From SXOA01 sp051004015 (GTDB lineage: Bacteria > Planctomycetota > Planctomycetia > Pirellulales > Pirellulaceae), in NCBI GenBank assembly GCA_051004015.1, contig JBPCKT010000033.1, positions 1 through 64,000 on the forward strand: 64,000 nucleotides of DNA. Reading direction: 5' to 3'. The position numbers and the translations under genes were made by a program. Of this stretch, positions 1-8,287 are shown in pieces. The stretch's first letter is position 1. The number at the start of each line of letters is the position of its first letter. The notes under the pieces are model-generated. The model saw only the letters and a list, made by a program, of their open reading frames with translations, made no database searches and had not been told where the DNA came from.

Positions 1-14
1 TTAAGCTGCGTCAT

Positions 15-71
15 CGCTGGGACTCCTTTCGAATGATGTTGGTGATGCTTCACCATTCGATAGTCCCAGCG
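15..71. repeat. Long imperfect hairpin at the window start
   Basis: Ten-base arms CGCTGGGACT (15-24) and AGTCCCAGCG (62-71) are exact inverted copies. Inside them TCGAA (29-33) pairs with TTCGA (56-60), and TGGTGA (40-45) pairs with TCACCA (50-55) around a 4-base loop. The whole block can fold into one long stem with small bulges. It has no T-run, so it is more like a REP-type palindrome or mRNA-end structure than a classical terminator. It ends where the open frame of the next ORF begins. Confidence 0.7.
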
Positions 72-102
72 AGTTTTTCTCCTAGATCAATTCTCCGATC
101 TG

Positions 103-567
103 TTGCGTTTCAATTTGGACGACGCGACCGAAATGCAACTGTCCATTGCGAATGTCAAGACGAGTTCGCCCGCCTGCATCCTACGAATCAGCGCTTTGGC
201 GAGAAACATCACGGAATCTCGGCGAGCGACACTTGAATGCGAACTTTCGCATGGCCTTGAACGGCCAACGCTAGAAGTCGTCGTACTGGCACCGCGTCCC
301 CCTCTGTCGTGTGCTCCGAAAGCGATCTTCGTCAATGGCAGACAAGGCAAAGTCAAAAAGCAAATTGTCGTCAGCAGCGTCGAGCGGTCTCCCAATCTGG
401 CCTTCCTGCTGCCAAAAGGAGTGAGGATTATATCGGAAGACCACTCGGTCGACAAACATCTGCTTGTCATCCTGGAGATAGCGCCCCCTGAACTGGATGG
501 CCAGTCCATCGATATTCGCGACGGCCAAGGCAACTCGATTGCGGTGGCGATTGCTGCGATCAACTGA
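103..567 (+). CDS. Hypothetical protein, possibly a beta-sandwich (DUF1573-like) fragment
   Basis: The open frame runs from 64 to 567 and the first usable start is a TTG at 103; no ribosome-binding site is evident. The product (about 154 residues) has no signal peptide. Its second half (PPLSCAP, then KVKKQIVVSS, then LLVILEIAPPEL) resembles the alternating beta-strand pattern of DUF1573/Ig-like domains in secreted planctomycete proteins. The first half reads like the end of a preceding beta domain, and a long hairpin directly abuts the frame, so this may be the 3' part of a broken larger gene. The opposite strand also has a long frame here, but its protein looks unstructured. Low confidence. 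Confidence 0.4.
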   Translation: MRFNLDDATEMQLSIANVKTSSPACILRISALARNITESRRATLECELSHGLERPTLEVVVLAPRPPLSCAPKAIFVNGRQGKVKKQIVVSSVERSPNLAFLLPKGVRIISEDHSVDKHLLVILEIAPPELDGQSIDIRDGQGNSIAVAIAAIN

Positions 568-630
568 GAATCTATCCCCAAACCCTTACCCCAGCCTTCT
601 CCCAAGGGGGAGAGGGGGAATTTTCGTTCC

Positions 631-2028
631 ATGAATTCTCGCCTTTCGTGCGCACTGGGTCTGTGTTTACTGCTCAACGCGGTCTGTGGGGTTGGCCGAA
701 GCTCGCTTGCTCAGGAACCTCCGAAAGCACCCGCCAAGCCGGCGGGACATGTGGTCTACCATGTCGTGTACGAAGTCGAACTGGATGGCAGACTGACCAA
801 GGTGGTTCAGGAATCGAGGGATCCCAGCGTCGGCGTCATTTGGATGGACTTTGTGCTCGATCCGCGGATTCAAAAGTTCCTGGAAATGAATGCCGAGCAG
901 CGAGCGGGCATTGTGGCGGCCTGTCAAACGGACGACTGCACCTTTGCGAAGCTGGAACAGGCCGTGCGGGCGCAATTGTTGCCAATGCAATTGGACTGGC
1001 TGGGACAGGTCGTGCATCGCAGGCACGCTATGTACGATGGTCTCGTTCCGTGGCTCAAGTTCAAGGGGTTTCTGGCAAAGGATGGTGCTACGCCGGAAGA
1101 ACTCGAGCGGGTGTTGGTGATCTGCCGGGCCAGGAAGAAGGAGTTTGCGAGCGCCACGGAAAGGGAGCTATCCCTGTTCAATGCGGAAGTGCGGCGGACT
1201 CTCACCCGAAAGCAACTCGAGTTAATTTCGCAAAACTTTGGCAAGGACGCACGAATGCTGGAGTCCCAAGGGCTGGACTTCGTCCTGGGACAAATGGAGC
1301 GAGCCTGCTTCGAGGGGCACCGGGGACTGAGTCCGGTGGAGCGAGCCTTGGGCGTTTCAGTCCGGCTGGAGCTCATGCCGACTGGCCGCCTCGAGTCGGC
1401 GAAATCGGGGGGGCCGGACGATTTCCTGAACAGTTTTCTGAAATTGGGCCAGCATCCCGACGTGGGCCTGCGGGGGGACCAGATTCGGCGGAATCTGGAA
1501 GTGCAAGCGGAAGTAATGAATCGCCTGTCGCCTTTTTCAGTGGACCTATTCGCAAAATTCGAAGCCGGCCTGATGACCCAAGAGGGGGCGATTAAAGAAG
1601 TCAGCGACTTTTTTGATCGGGAGATCAGCAAGGCCCTGCCCGATCTACTCAAGACCCTGGACGACAAGCAGCTTAAGGCGATCAGAAAGCTTGCTCTGAA
1701 ACGGCAACTCATGCAGCAAGGGGTGTTGGGGGTGCTGCTCAATGACGAAGCGTTTGCGGTTTCCAAAGCCCAGCGGCAAGAGATTGTGAAGATCGTCCGC
1801 GGCAAGACGGACCACTATGAACGCCTTAGCATTGAATGCGAAATGAAGCTGTGGGATGAGATTCCCCGGGCACTCGAGGCAAATCATCGCCCCATCTGGG
1901 AAAAGATGTTCGGCAAAGAACAGTTCAAGCTCCTGCCAGGGTCGCCAACCTTGCTCCTGCAAGGGCTGGAAGAGGACGAAAGGCCGTTGGAAAAGGACGA
2001 AAAGCAGGCTGCTCAGCCGGTGCCATGA
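631..2028 (+). CDS. Secreted helical protein of unknown function
   Basis: The 465-residue product begins with a clear signal peptide (hydrophobic stretch LGLCLLLNAVCGV, cleavage near SLAQ at about residue 28). The mature protein is mostly alpha-helical and rich in charged residues. It has repeated L-x-x-x-Q-x-x-x-L patterns (for example LTRKQLELI, LDDKQLKAI), a pattern seen in periplasmic LTXXQ-like helical proteins. I do not recognise a catalytic motif. The tail is highly charged (EEDERPLEKDEKQ). It is followed by the cyclophilin lipoprotein gene after 173 bases and is probably a separate unit. Function unknown. Confidence 0.8.
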   Translation: MNSRLSCALGLCLLLNAVCGVGRSSLAQEPPKAPAKPAGHVVYHVVYEVELDGRLTKVVQESRDPSVGVIWMDFVLDPRIQKFLEMNAEQRAGIVAACQTDDCTFAKLEQAVRAQLLPMQLDWLGQVVHRRHAMYDGLVPWLKFKGFLAKDGATPEELERVLVICRARKKEFASATERELSLFNAEVRRTLTRKQLELISQNFGKDARMLESQGLDFVLGQMERACFEGHRGLSPVERALGVSVRLELMPTGRLESAKSGGPDDFLNSFLKLGQHPDVGLRGDQIRRNLEVQAEVMNRLSPFSVDLFAKFEAGLMTQEGAIKEVSDFFDREISKALPDLLKTLDDKQLKAIRKLALKRQLMQQGVLGVLLNDEAFAVSKAQRQEIVKIVRGKTDHYERLSIECEMKLWDEIPRALEANHRPIWEKMFGKEQFKLLPGSPTLLLQGLEEDERPLEKDEKQAAQPVP

Positions 2029-2201
2029 ATATCCAGGGCCTGCACTGCACCCTAGCTATCGCCCGGTCCGGGACCCTTGCGTCTCTCAAATCGCTGTAGG
2101 CGTTTGGGCCGTTTTTTGGAACAATGGGCCGGTTGCCCAGTTCGCCGAGGCCGCCCCGTAACGGTCCTTCGGCCTATCGATCCGCATGGAGGCTCGTTGT
2201 T

Positions 2202-2963
2202 ATGAAATTGCATTCCCGCCGTATCTATTTTGTCGCTACGGCTCTCGCTCTGGTTTCTTTCCTGTGCCTGGCCGGTTGCGGCGGAAAAGAGGCGGCCACT
2301 TCGCTCACTGGCACGGACGAAACAACGCCCGCTGTGACGGCGGCTGCGACTGGGACAGGAGCGACCGCCACGAATGCCAGCACGCCGCACGCCTCCACCA
2401 TCAACTACGAAAACCAGCCCTCCATTTACGGCAATGCCGAATCGTCTCCCATCGTCAATCCGGTTGTCGTCCTGCACACTTCCGCCGGCGATATCCAGAT
2501 GGAGCTGCTGATGGAGCAGGCCCCGCAGACCGTGGGGAATTTTCTGGATAACTATGCCCGGCAAGGGGCGTATGAAAACACCATCTTCCACTATGTCGAT
2601 CCCAAGGGCTTCATCCTCGGCGGCGGCTATACGGCGGACCTCACCGCCAAGCCGACCCGCGGCGGCATCAACAACGAATCGAGCAACGGGCTCTCGCATG
2701 AGCGGGGGACCGTGGCCATGTCCCGCGAGCCTAACGATCCGCACAGCGGCACTTGCCAGTTCTTCATCAACGTCGTGGATAACACGGGCCTGAACTATCA
2801 GGGGAAGGCCCCCGACCAGCGCGGCTACTGCGTCTTCGGCCGCGTGACGCAGGGGATGGAGATTGTCGACCAGATTGCCGCCGCCTCCCTTGCCCCCCAA
2901 GAGGGATTTGACAACTTGCCGGCCGAGGCCATCATGATCCAGTCGGTGGAAGAGGTGAAGTAG
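2202..2963 (+). CDS. Cyclophilin-type peptidyl-prolyl isomerase, lipoprotein
   Basis: The start is set at the ATG at 2202, preceded by GGAGG (2188-2192) and followed by a lipoprotein signal (lipobox LAGC at about residues 22-25); an upstream in-frame ATG at 2124 lacks both. A Ala/Thr-rich linker leads to a cyclophilin domain (from VVLHTSAGDIQMEL to the end), with conserved QFFINVVDN and YCVFGRV. It should act on periplasmic or outer-surface proteins. Oddity: the usual FHRV motif with the catalytic Arg reads FHYV, and FMxQGG reads FILGGG, so isomerase activity may be weak. The protein is 253 residues. Confidence 0.9.
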   Translation: MKLHSRRIYFVATALALVSFLCLAGCGGKEAATSLTGTDETTPAVTAAATGTGATATNASTPHASTINYENQPSIYGNAESSPIVNPVVVLHTSAGDIQMELLMEQAPQTVGNFLDNYARQGAYENTIFHYVDPKGFILGGGYTADLTAKPTRGGINNESSNGLSHERGTVAMSREPNDPHSGTCQFFINVVDNTGLNYQGKAPDQRGYCVFGRVTQGMEIVDQIAAASLAPQEGFDNLPAEAIMIQSVEEVK

Positions 2964-3011
2964 TGGCGTTAACTTGCTTCCGAACGCTTCGCCCGCGATA
3001 ATCAGCGGGAC

Positions 3012-4475
3012 ATGCTTTCCATCCTTGGCACACCCGGAAGTCTTTGCAACCGCCCCGCACGGCGCGAGCTGCTCACCGTGGGCGGGCTGTCCCTGCTTGG
3101 GTTTGGCTTGCCGGAGCTGCTTGCGCGGCGGGCAATGGCTGCTGCGGATGTGCAATCGCAGACAGCGAGTTCCTCGTCCGGTTTTGGAAAGGCGGACTCG
3201 GTCATTCTGCTCTACATGCAGGGATCTCCGAGCCACATTGACCTGTGGGATCCCAAGCCGAACGCACCGGCGGAAATTCGGGGCGAGTTCAAACCCATCC
3301 CCACGACCGCGCCGGGGATGATGCTGGGCGAAGTGCTGCCGATGCTGGCCGAGCAAGCCAAGAATTTCTCGCTGGTCCGCTCCATCGGCGTCGATCCCAA
3401 GGGACTGCGGAACCACGGGGCCGCCATCTATATGCTGATGACCGGGCATGACCCCGGCAACTTCACGGAGACCGGCCTGGCGGTGCCGCCGTCGCGCGAG
3501 GATCTTCCCTCGGTCGGCTCCATCGTCGCGAGATACAAGCCGGCGGAACGGGGGAGCCTGAGCTATGTGTCGATTTGCGGCCCTGTCAAGGAAGGGGCAC
3601 AAATTGGCGTCGGGCAAGGGGCTGGACTGCTGGGTCCGAGCTACGACCCCTTCACGATGTATGAAGACCCCAAGCAGCCCATCAAGCTTTCGGCCTTCAC
3701 GCTGCCGGGAGACATCTCGCTGGATCGACTGCAATCGCGCATCGACTTGCGAGGGGAGATTGACCACCTGCTGGCTGCACCTGCTGCTGGCGGTGCGAGC
3801 GGCAAAGGCTTCGATCCCTTTTTCCAGCAGGCTCTCTCGCTACTGCAATCCGGCAAAGCCATCCGCGCCTTCAAGATGGAACAAGAGACAGCCGTGCTGC
3901 GGGAGCGCTACGGCCTGACCACGTTTGGCCAAAGCTGCCTGCTCGCGCGGCGTCTGGTCGAATCGGGCGTCCGATTTGTCCAGGTCACGTGGCCCGCCCG
4001 CTCCGACGATGAGCCGGTGGCGGGGCCGGACGGTTCGTGGGATACGCACCGCAACAACTTTCCCATGCTCCGGGACCATCGTTGCCCGGTCTTCGACCGC
4101 TCTCTCTCGGGACTCATTGAAGACCTGGCCGCCCGCGGCCTGCTGGAGCGGACGATGGTGGTGGTCATCGGCGAATTCGGCCGCTCGCCGAAGATAGGTG
4201 TCGGCACGACCAACAACGTCGGCCCCGGCGGGCGGGACCACTGGCCCGAGTGCTACAGCTTTCTGATCGCCGGCGGCGGTGTGCGGCCGGGACAGGTCTA
4301 TGGTGAGTCCGACCGCCACGGAGCCTGGCCGAAGGCTGACCGCGTCCATCCCTATGACCTCATCGCCACCGTCCACCACGCCCTCGGTATCGACCCGCAA
4401 ACGCAGTACCTCGACACCCTTCGTCGCCCTCGGCGGCTCGTCGAGCGTGGCAAGCCGATCCTTGGACTCTTCTAA
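3012..4475 (+). CDS. DUF1501 domain protein (sulfatase-like fold), secreted
   Basis: The 487-residue product starts with a Tat-like N-terminus (ARRELLTVGGLSLLGFGLPELLARR split over residues about 16-40). It continues with the DUF1501 hallmark VILLYMQGSPSHIDLWDPK, LVRSIG, and GEFGRSPKIG ahead of GGRDHWPECYS. DUF1501 proteins belong to the alkaline phosphatase/sulfatase superfamily and are very abundant in planctomycetes, usually paired with DUF1549/DUF1553 cytochrome-like proteins; here a DUF1549/1553 gene is in the window but 24 kb away. Catalytic function is not established for the family. Confidence 0.93.
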   Translation: MLSILGTPGSLCNRPARRELLTVGGLSLLGFGLPELLARRAMAAADVQSQTASSSSGFGKADSVILLYMQGSPSHIDLWDPKPNAPAEIRGEFKPIPTTAPGMMLGEVLPMLAEQAKNFSLVRSIGVDPKGLRNHGAAIYMLMTGHDPGNFTETGLAVPPSREDLPSVGSIVARYKPAERGSLSYVSICGPVKEGAQIGVGQGAGLLGPSYDPFTMYEDPKQPIKLSAFTLPGDISLDRLQSRIDLRGEIDHLLAAPAAGGASGKGFDPFFQQALSLLQSGKAIRAFKMEQETAVLRERYGLTTFGQSCLLARRLVESGVRFVQVTWPARSDDEPVAGPDGSWDTHRNNFPMLRDHRCPVFDRSLSGLIEDLAARGLLERTMVVVIGEFGRSPKIGVGTTNNVGPGGRDHWPECYSFLIAGGGVRPGQVYGESDRHGAWPKADRVHPYDLIATVHHALGIDPQTQYLDTLRRPRRLVERGKPILGLF

Positions 4476-4515
4476 AATGGTGCCCAAAGTCGCGAGCGTC
4501 CAGACTTTCAATAAT

Positions 4516-4639
4516 GAAATCTCAAATCTCAAACAAGTCGAAATGGCAAAATCGGAAATCAAGAAACAAGAACGGCGTGCTTATTCCGGTTTCTCATTTC
4601 CGGTTTCCCCATTTGAATTTGTTTGAGATTTGAGATTTC
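4516..4639. repeat. 124-nt imperfect palindrome (REP/MITE-like)
   Basis: Two 21-base arms (4516-4536, beginning GAAATCTCAAATCTC, and 4619-4639, ending GAGATTTGAGATTTC) are perfect inverted copies. Pairing continues inwards with mismatches (AAATGG, CGGAAAT, AGAAAC blocks). It fills the gap between the DUF1501 and ceramidase-like genes, is much more AT-rich than its neighbours, and has no ORF of its own. Confidence 0.8.
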
Positions 4640-4678
4640 CTCATTCTTCCGGCGTCGCACCTCCATCACGTACTATCC

Positions 4679-6148
4679 ATGCGATACCTCCTTCTAGCGG
4701 CAATCGTCGCCACGCTTGGCATCGTTGTGCCAATTCCCACCGCTGCCGCTGCCGATAAAATCTTCCGCGCCGGCGCATTCGCCATCGACATCACCCCGCT
4801 GGAACTCCCCGTCCTCGTCAACGGCAACATGAATGCGGTGCTGGCCGACAAGGTCAGCGACCGGCTGCATGCCCGCTGCCTGGTGCTCGATGACGGCACC
4901 AACCAGGCAGCGATTGTCATTGTCGATAGCTGCATGATCCCGCGGTCGCTGCTGGATGAAGCCAAAGAGCTGGCAAGTAAGGCGACGGGCATTCCCACCA
5001 ATCGCATGTTGATTTCAGCAACGCACACGCACAGCGCCCCCAGCAGTTACGGCTGCCTCGGGACTGATGCCGATCCGAAATATGTCAAGTTTCTGCCGCC
5101 GCAATTGGCGAAAGGAATCGCCTTCGCTCACAAGAATCTGACTCCCGCCCGCATTGGCTGGGGGATGGGGCGGGATGAGAAGAACGTGGCCAACCGACAC
5201 TGGGTGATGAAGCCGGGCATCGCACCGAAGAACCGCTTCGGCGGGACTAAGGATGACACCGTGATGATGCACCCCGGACACAACAATCCCAATGCCATTC
5301 GGGCGGCGGGTCCAGTGGACCCTGATGTGCCGGTTATCAGCCTGCAAACACCCGATGGCGAGCCCATCGCGGTCCTTTCCGCCTACTCGCTGCACTATGT
5401 CGGGGCAAAGGCACTTTCCGCGGATTACTTTGCCGTCTTCTGCGAGAAGATCGCCGGCAAGATCGGCGTGCCCAACGGGACCGACAAATCACGCCCTCCA
5501 TTCATGGCCGCCCTCGCCAACGCCACCAGCGGCGATACTTGGCTGATGGACTACTCGCAAAAAGAGCGGCGAAAGTATGACCTGGAAGGCGTGGCGGAAG
5601 ATGTCTCCTCAGCCGCCTTTGCCGCTTACCAGAAAATCAGCTACTTCGACTGGGCTCCGCTGGTGATGGAAGAACGGCTGCTGACGGTCGGAGTCCGCAT
5701 GCCCAGTGCCGAGGAAGTTACCGCGGCTCAGGAGATGGTCAAGACCATCGAAGAAGGGAAGCCGAAGTCGCTGGAGCAAATCTATGCCCGCGAGACGCTT
5801 CTGCTCCACGACCTGCCGCCGACCCGCGAGCTCAAATTACAGGCCATCCGCATCGGCGACCTGGCCATCGGAACCATTCCCAACGAGGTCTATGGCAGCA
5901 CGGGGCTGAACATCAAGAAAGACAGCCCCATCAAAACCACCTTCGTCATCGAGCTTGCCAACGGCTGCGAAGGCTATCTGCCGCCGCCGGATTTGCTGAA
6001 GCTCGGCGGGTATACCACCTGGCGGGCACGCACCAGTTGCCTGGAAAGCGAAGCTGAGCCCCAAATTCGGGCAGCCGTGCTGGAACTGCTTGGCAAGGTC
6101 GCCAAGGAACGGGCAGACGAGAAAGCCGTGGCGGCGAAACGACCTTAG
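4679..6148 (+). CDS. Neutral/alkaline ceramidase-like secreted protein
   Basis: The 489-residue product has a cleavable signal peptide (MRYLLLAAIVATLGIVV, cleavage after TAAAA at about residue 24). The N-terminal domain carries FRAGAFAIDITP, LHARCLVLDDG, IVIVDSCMIP and SATHTHSAPS, the pattern of the neutral/alkaline ceramidase N-terminal domain, in which the HTHS histidines bind zinc. Later motifs (GDLAIGTIPNEVYGSTGLNIK, ANGCEGYLPP) fit the same family. In planctomycetes such proteins are common and their natural substrate (sphingolipid or other amide) is unknown. The start is the first ATG after the palindromic intergenic element. Confidence 0.85.
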   Translation: MRYLLLAAIVATLGIVVPIPTAAAADKIFRAGAFAIDITPLELPVLVNGNMNAVLADKVSDRLHARCLVLDDGTNQAAIVIVDSCMIPRSLLDEAKELASKATGIPTNRMLISATHTHSAPSSYGCLGTDADPKYVKFLPPQLAKGIAFAHKNLTPARIGWGMGRDEKNVANRHWVMKPGIAPKNRFGGTKDDTVMMHPGHNNPNAIRAAGPVDPDVPVISLQTPDGEPIAVLSAYSLHYVGAKALSADYFAVFCEKIAGKIGVPNGTDKSRPPFMAALANATSGDTWLMDYSQKERRKYDLEGVAEDVSSAAFAAYQKISYFDWAPLVMEERLLTVGVRMPSAEEVTAAQEMVKTIEEGKPKSLEQIYARETLLLHDLPPTRELKLQAIRIGDLAIGTIPNEVYGSTGLNIKKDSPIKTTFVIELANGCEGYLPPPDLLKLGGYTTWRARTSCLESEAEPQIRAAVLELLGKVAKERADEKAVAAKRP

Positions 6149-6246
6149 GCTTGAGTCCAGCGTCCGTTGACCATCGTAGCAGCCCGGTTTAGAGTGAAAG
6201 CTCACCCGCTGTTCGTGTCCGAACGCCTTTGTAAGCCCGACTTTCC

Positions 6247-7014
6247 ATGCTCGCCAAACGTGTCATCCCCTGCCTGGACGTGGACCGCGGGAGGGTGGTG
6301 AAGGGGACGAATTTTCTCCACCTGCGGGATGCCGGCGACCCGGTGCAGGTAGCGGCCCGGTACGAACAGGAGGGTGCGGACGAGTTGGTGTTTCTCGATA
6401 TTACCGCCAGCCACGAGGGGCGGGATATAATGCTGGATGTCGTCCGCCGCACGGCGGAGCAGGTCTTCATGCCGCTGACAGTGGGAGGCGGCATTCGGAC
6501 CATCGAGGACATTCGGGCCTTGCTCAACGCCGGCAGCGACAAGGTGTCGATCAACTCCGCCGCCTGCAAAAACCCGGAATTCGTCCGCGAAGCGGCCAGG
6601 CGGTTCGGCAGTCAGTGTATCGTGGTGAACATCGACCCCAAGCGGGTCCGTAAGGATGGCAAAGAGATTTGGGAAGTCCACGTCAACGGCGGCCGGCTGC
6701 CAACGGGACTGGAAGCGGTGAGTTGGGCGAAACAAGTCGAGGAGTTGGGAGCGGGAGAAATCGTGCTCACCAGCATGGATTGCGACGGAACGAAGGACGG
6801 TTACGATTTGGAAGTGACGGCCGCGGTGAGTGAGGCAGTGGGCATTCCGGTCGTCGCCAGTGGTGGAGCGGGAAAGCCGGAGCACCTGGCAGACGCGATT
6901 CTGCTGGGGAAGGCGGACGCGGCCCTGGCGGCCAGCATTTTTCACTTTGGCGAGTTCACAATTCACGAAACGAAACAGGTCATGGCCGGCAGAGGAATTC
7001 CGGTGAGGTTATAG
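6247..7014 (+). CDS. hisF: Imidazole glycerol phosphate synthase cyclase subunit
   Basis: HisF joins HisH to convert PRFAR plus glutamine-derived ammonia into IGP and AICAR in histidine biosynthesis. The product is 255 residues, the normal length, and begins MLAKRVIPCLDVDRGRVVKG with the catalytic Asp11 in CLDVD. The second catalytic Asp lies in VVNIDPKRV (about residue 131). Phosphate-binding loops VGGGIRTIED and VASGGAGKPEHL are present, giving a complete beta/alpha barrel. No hisH is adjacent; hisI is 24 kb away, so the pathway genes are dispersed. pilT follows 17 bases downstream and may be co-transcribed. Confidence 0.97.
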   Translation: MLAKRVIPCLDVDRGRVVKGTNFLHLRDAGDPVQVAARYEQEGADELVFLDITASHEGRDIMLDVVRRTAEQVFMPLTVGGGIRTIEDIRALLNAGSDKVSINSAACKNPEFVREAARRFGSQCIVVNIDPKRVRKDGKEIWEVHVNGGRLPTGLEAVSWAKQVEELGAGEIVLTSMDCDGTKDGYDLEVTAAVSEAVGIPVVASGGAGKPEHLADAILLGKADAALAASIFHFGEFTIHETKQVMAGRGIPVRL

Positions 7015-7031
7015 GAGCAGAGGAGCAGATT

Positions 7032-8219
7032 ATGTCACATGTAGAAGAAAAAAAGGGCGGGTTCGAAACGCACGCCGTCTCGGCGGACGAGCTGATTGCC
7101 AAACTCTCCGGCGAGAAGCAGGATTTGGAGGTCGACAAGTACTTCCGAGCCCTGGTGAAGCTGGAAGGGAGCGACTTGCACATGAAGGTGGGCAAGCCGC
7201 CGATGGTCCGCATCCGCAACGAGCTCCGCCCCTTGAGCCGCGGGCCGGTCGAGCGGGCGGAAATGGTCAAGCTGCTGGTGCCGATGATGAACGACCGCAG
7301 TCGCCGCATCTTCGAGGAAGATGGAGGAGCGGACTTTGCCTATACCTGCGACGTGGACGGCATTGTTTGGCGGTTCCGCGTGAATCTGCTGACGCAAAAC
7401 CAGATGATGGGGATGGTGGCCCGCCGCGTGAATAACAAGATTCCGGACTTTAAGGGGCTGTATCTGCCGCCGTCCATCGAAGGCCTGTGCCACTGGGACC
7501 AGGGAATGGTGCTGCTGGCCGGCGTGACGGGTTCCGGCAAGAGCACGACTATCGCATCGATGCTCGACTATATCAACCAGCGGGAGCGTGTGCATATTCT
7601 CACGCTGGAGGATCCCATTGAATTCGTGTTTACGGAGCAACTCGCGCTGATCAACCAGCGGGAAGTCGGCTTTGACGTGAAGGACTTCAGCATTGGGATG
7701 AAGCACGCGGTCCGTGAAGATCCGGACATCATGCTCGTCGGCGAAATGCGCGACGAAGAAACCTTCATGACGGCCATTCACGCCGCGGAAACCGGACACC
7801 TGGTGTTCGGCACGATTCACGCTTCCAGTGCACCGTCCACCATTGGCCGTATTCTGGACTTGTTCCCGGAGGCTATGCACAAGGCCATCCGCAGCGCGAT
7901 CGCCTTCAACATGCGCGGGATCGTCGCCCAAAAGCTGTTGCGGTCGATCAAGCCGGGAGTGCCCCGCGTGCCGACCTGTGAAATTATGTTGTTCACCGCG
8001 ATGATCAAAAAACTGGTGCTGGAAAGCTCCGACAACAAGCTGCCCGACGCCATTCGCATCGGCTATGCGGACGGCATGCAGGACTTCACGATGAGCCTGA
8101 AGCAACTCATCGACGACGAGTTGATTGACCGGCCGACGGCGTTTGAAGTCGCCCCGAATCCGGATGCCCTCAAGATGGCGCTCAAGGGCATCAATGTTTC
8201 CAACCCGGGTATTATTTGA
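7032..8219 (+). CDS. pilT: Type IV pilus retraction ATPase PilT
   Basis: The 395-residue cytoplasmic hexameric ATPase would power pilus retraction. It shows Walker A GVTGSGKSTT (about residue 162), Asp box EDPIEFVF, Walker B region MLVGEMRDEETF and His box TGHLVFGTIHASSA, all intact. The N-terminal PAS-like domain (SDLHMKVGKPPMVRI) is typical of PilT. An AGGAGCAG ribosome-binding site precedes the ATG. It carries about 30 extra N-terminal residues compared with common PilT. It sits between hisF and a degenerate GspE-like paralogue on the same strand. Confidence 0.95.
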   Translation: MSHVEEKKGGFETHAVSADELIAKLSGEKQDLEVDKYFRALVKLEGSDLHMKVGKPPMVRIRNELRPLSRGPVERAEMVKLLVPMMNDRSRRIFEEDGGADFAYTCDVDGIVWRFRVNLLTQNQMMGMVARRVNNKIPDFKGLYLPPSIEGLCHWDQGMVLLAGVTGSGKSTTIASMLDYINQRERVHILTLEDPIEFVFTEQLALINQREVGFDVKDFSIGMKHAVREDPDIMLVGEMRDEETFMTAIHAAETGHLVFGTIHASSAPSTIGRILDLFPEAMHKAIRSAIAFNMRGIVAQKLLRSIKPGVPRVPTCEIMLFTAMIKKLVLESSDNKLPDAIRIGYADGMQDFTMSLKQLIDDELIDRPTAFEVAPNPDALKMALKGINVSNPGII

Positions 8220-8272
8220 GTAGCCTGCACACTCCGTGTGCAGGCAGTCCGCTCACGGAGTGAGCGGGCTAC
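8220..8272. repeat. REP-like double hairpin between pilT and the GspE-like gene
   Basis: Outer arms GTAGCC (8220-8225) and GGCTAC (8267-8272) enclose two hairpins: CCTGCACAC-tcc-GTGTGCAGG (8224-8244) and CCGCTCAC-gga-GTGAGCGG (8249-8267). The loop of the first is TCC and of the second GGA. The same architecture with different stem sequences recurs at 50870-50925 and, in a larger form, at 61173-61282. It may act as an mRNA processing or stability element between co-directional genes. Confidence 0.8.
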
Positions 8273-8287
8273 TAGGGAGCAAGCAAC

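Noticed and set aside
2052..3767. A 571-residue minus-strand frame
   Set aside because: It is antisense to the clearly recognisable cyclophilin and DUF1501 genes; its protein has no domain.
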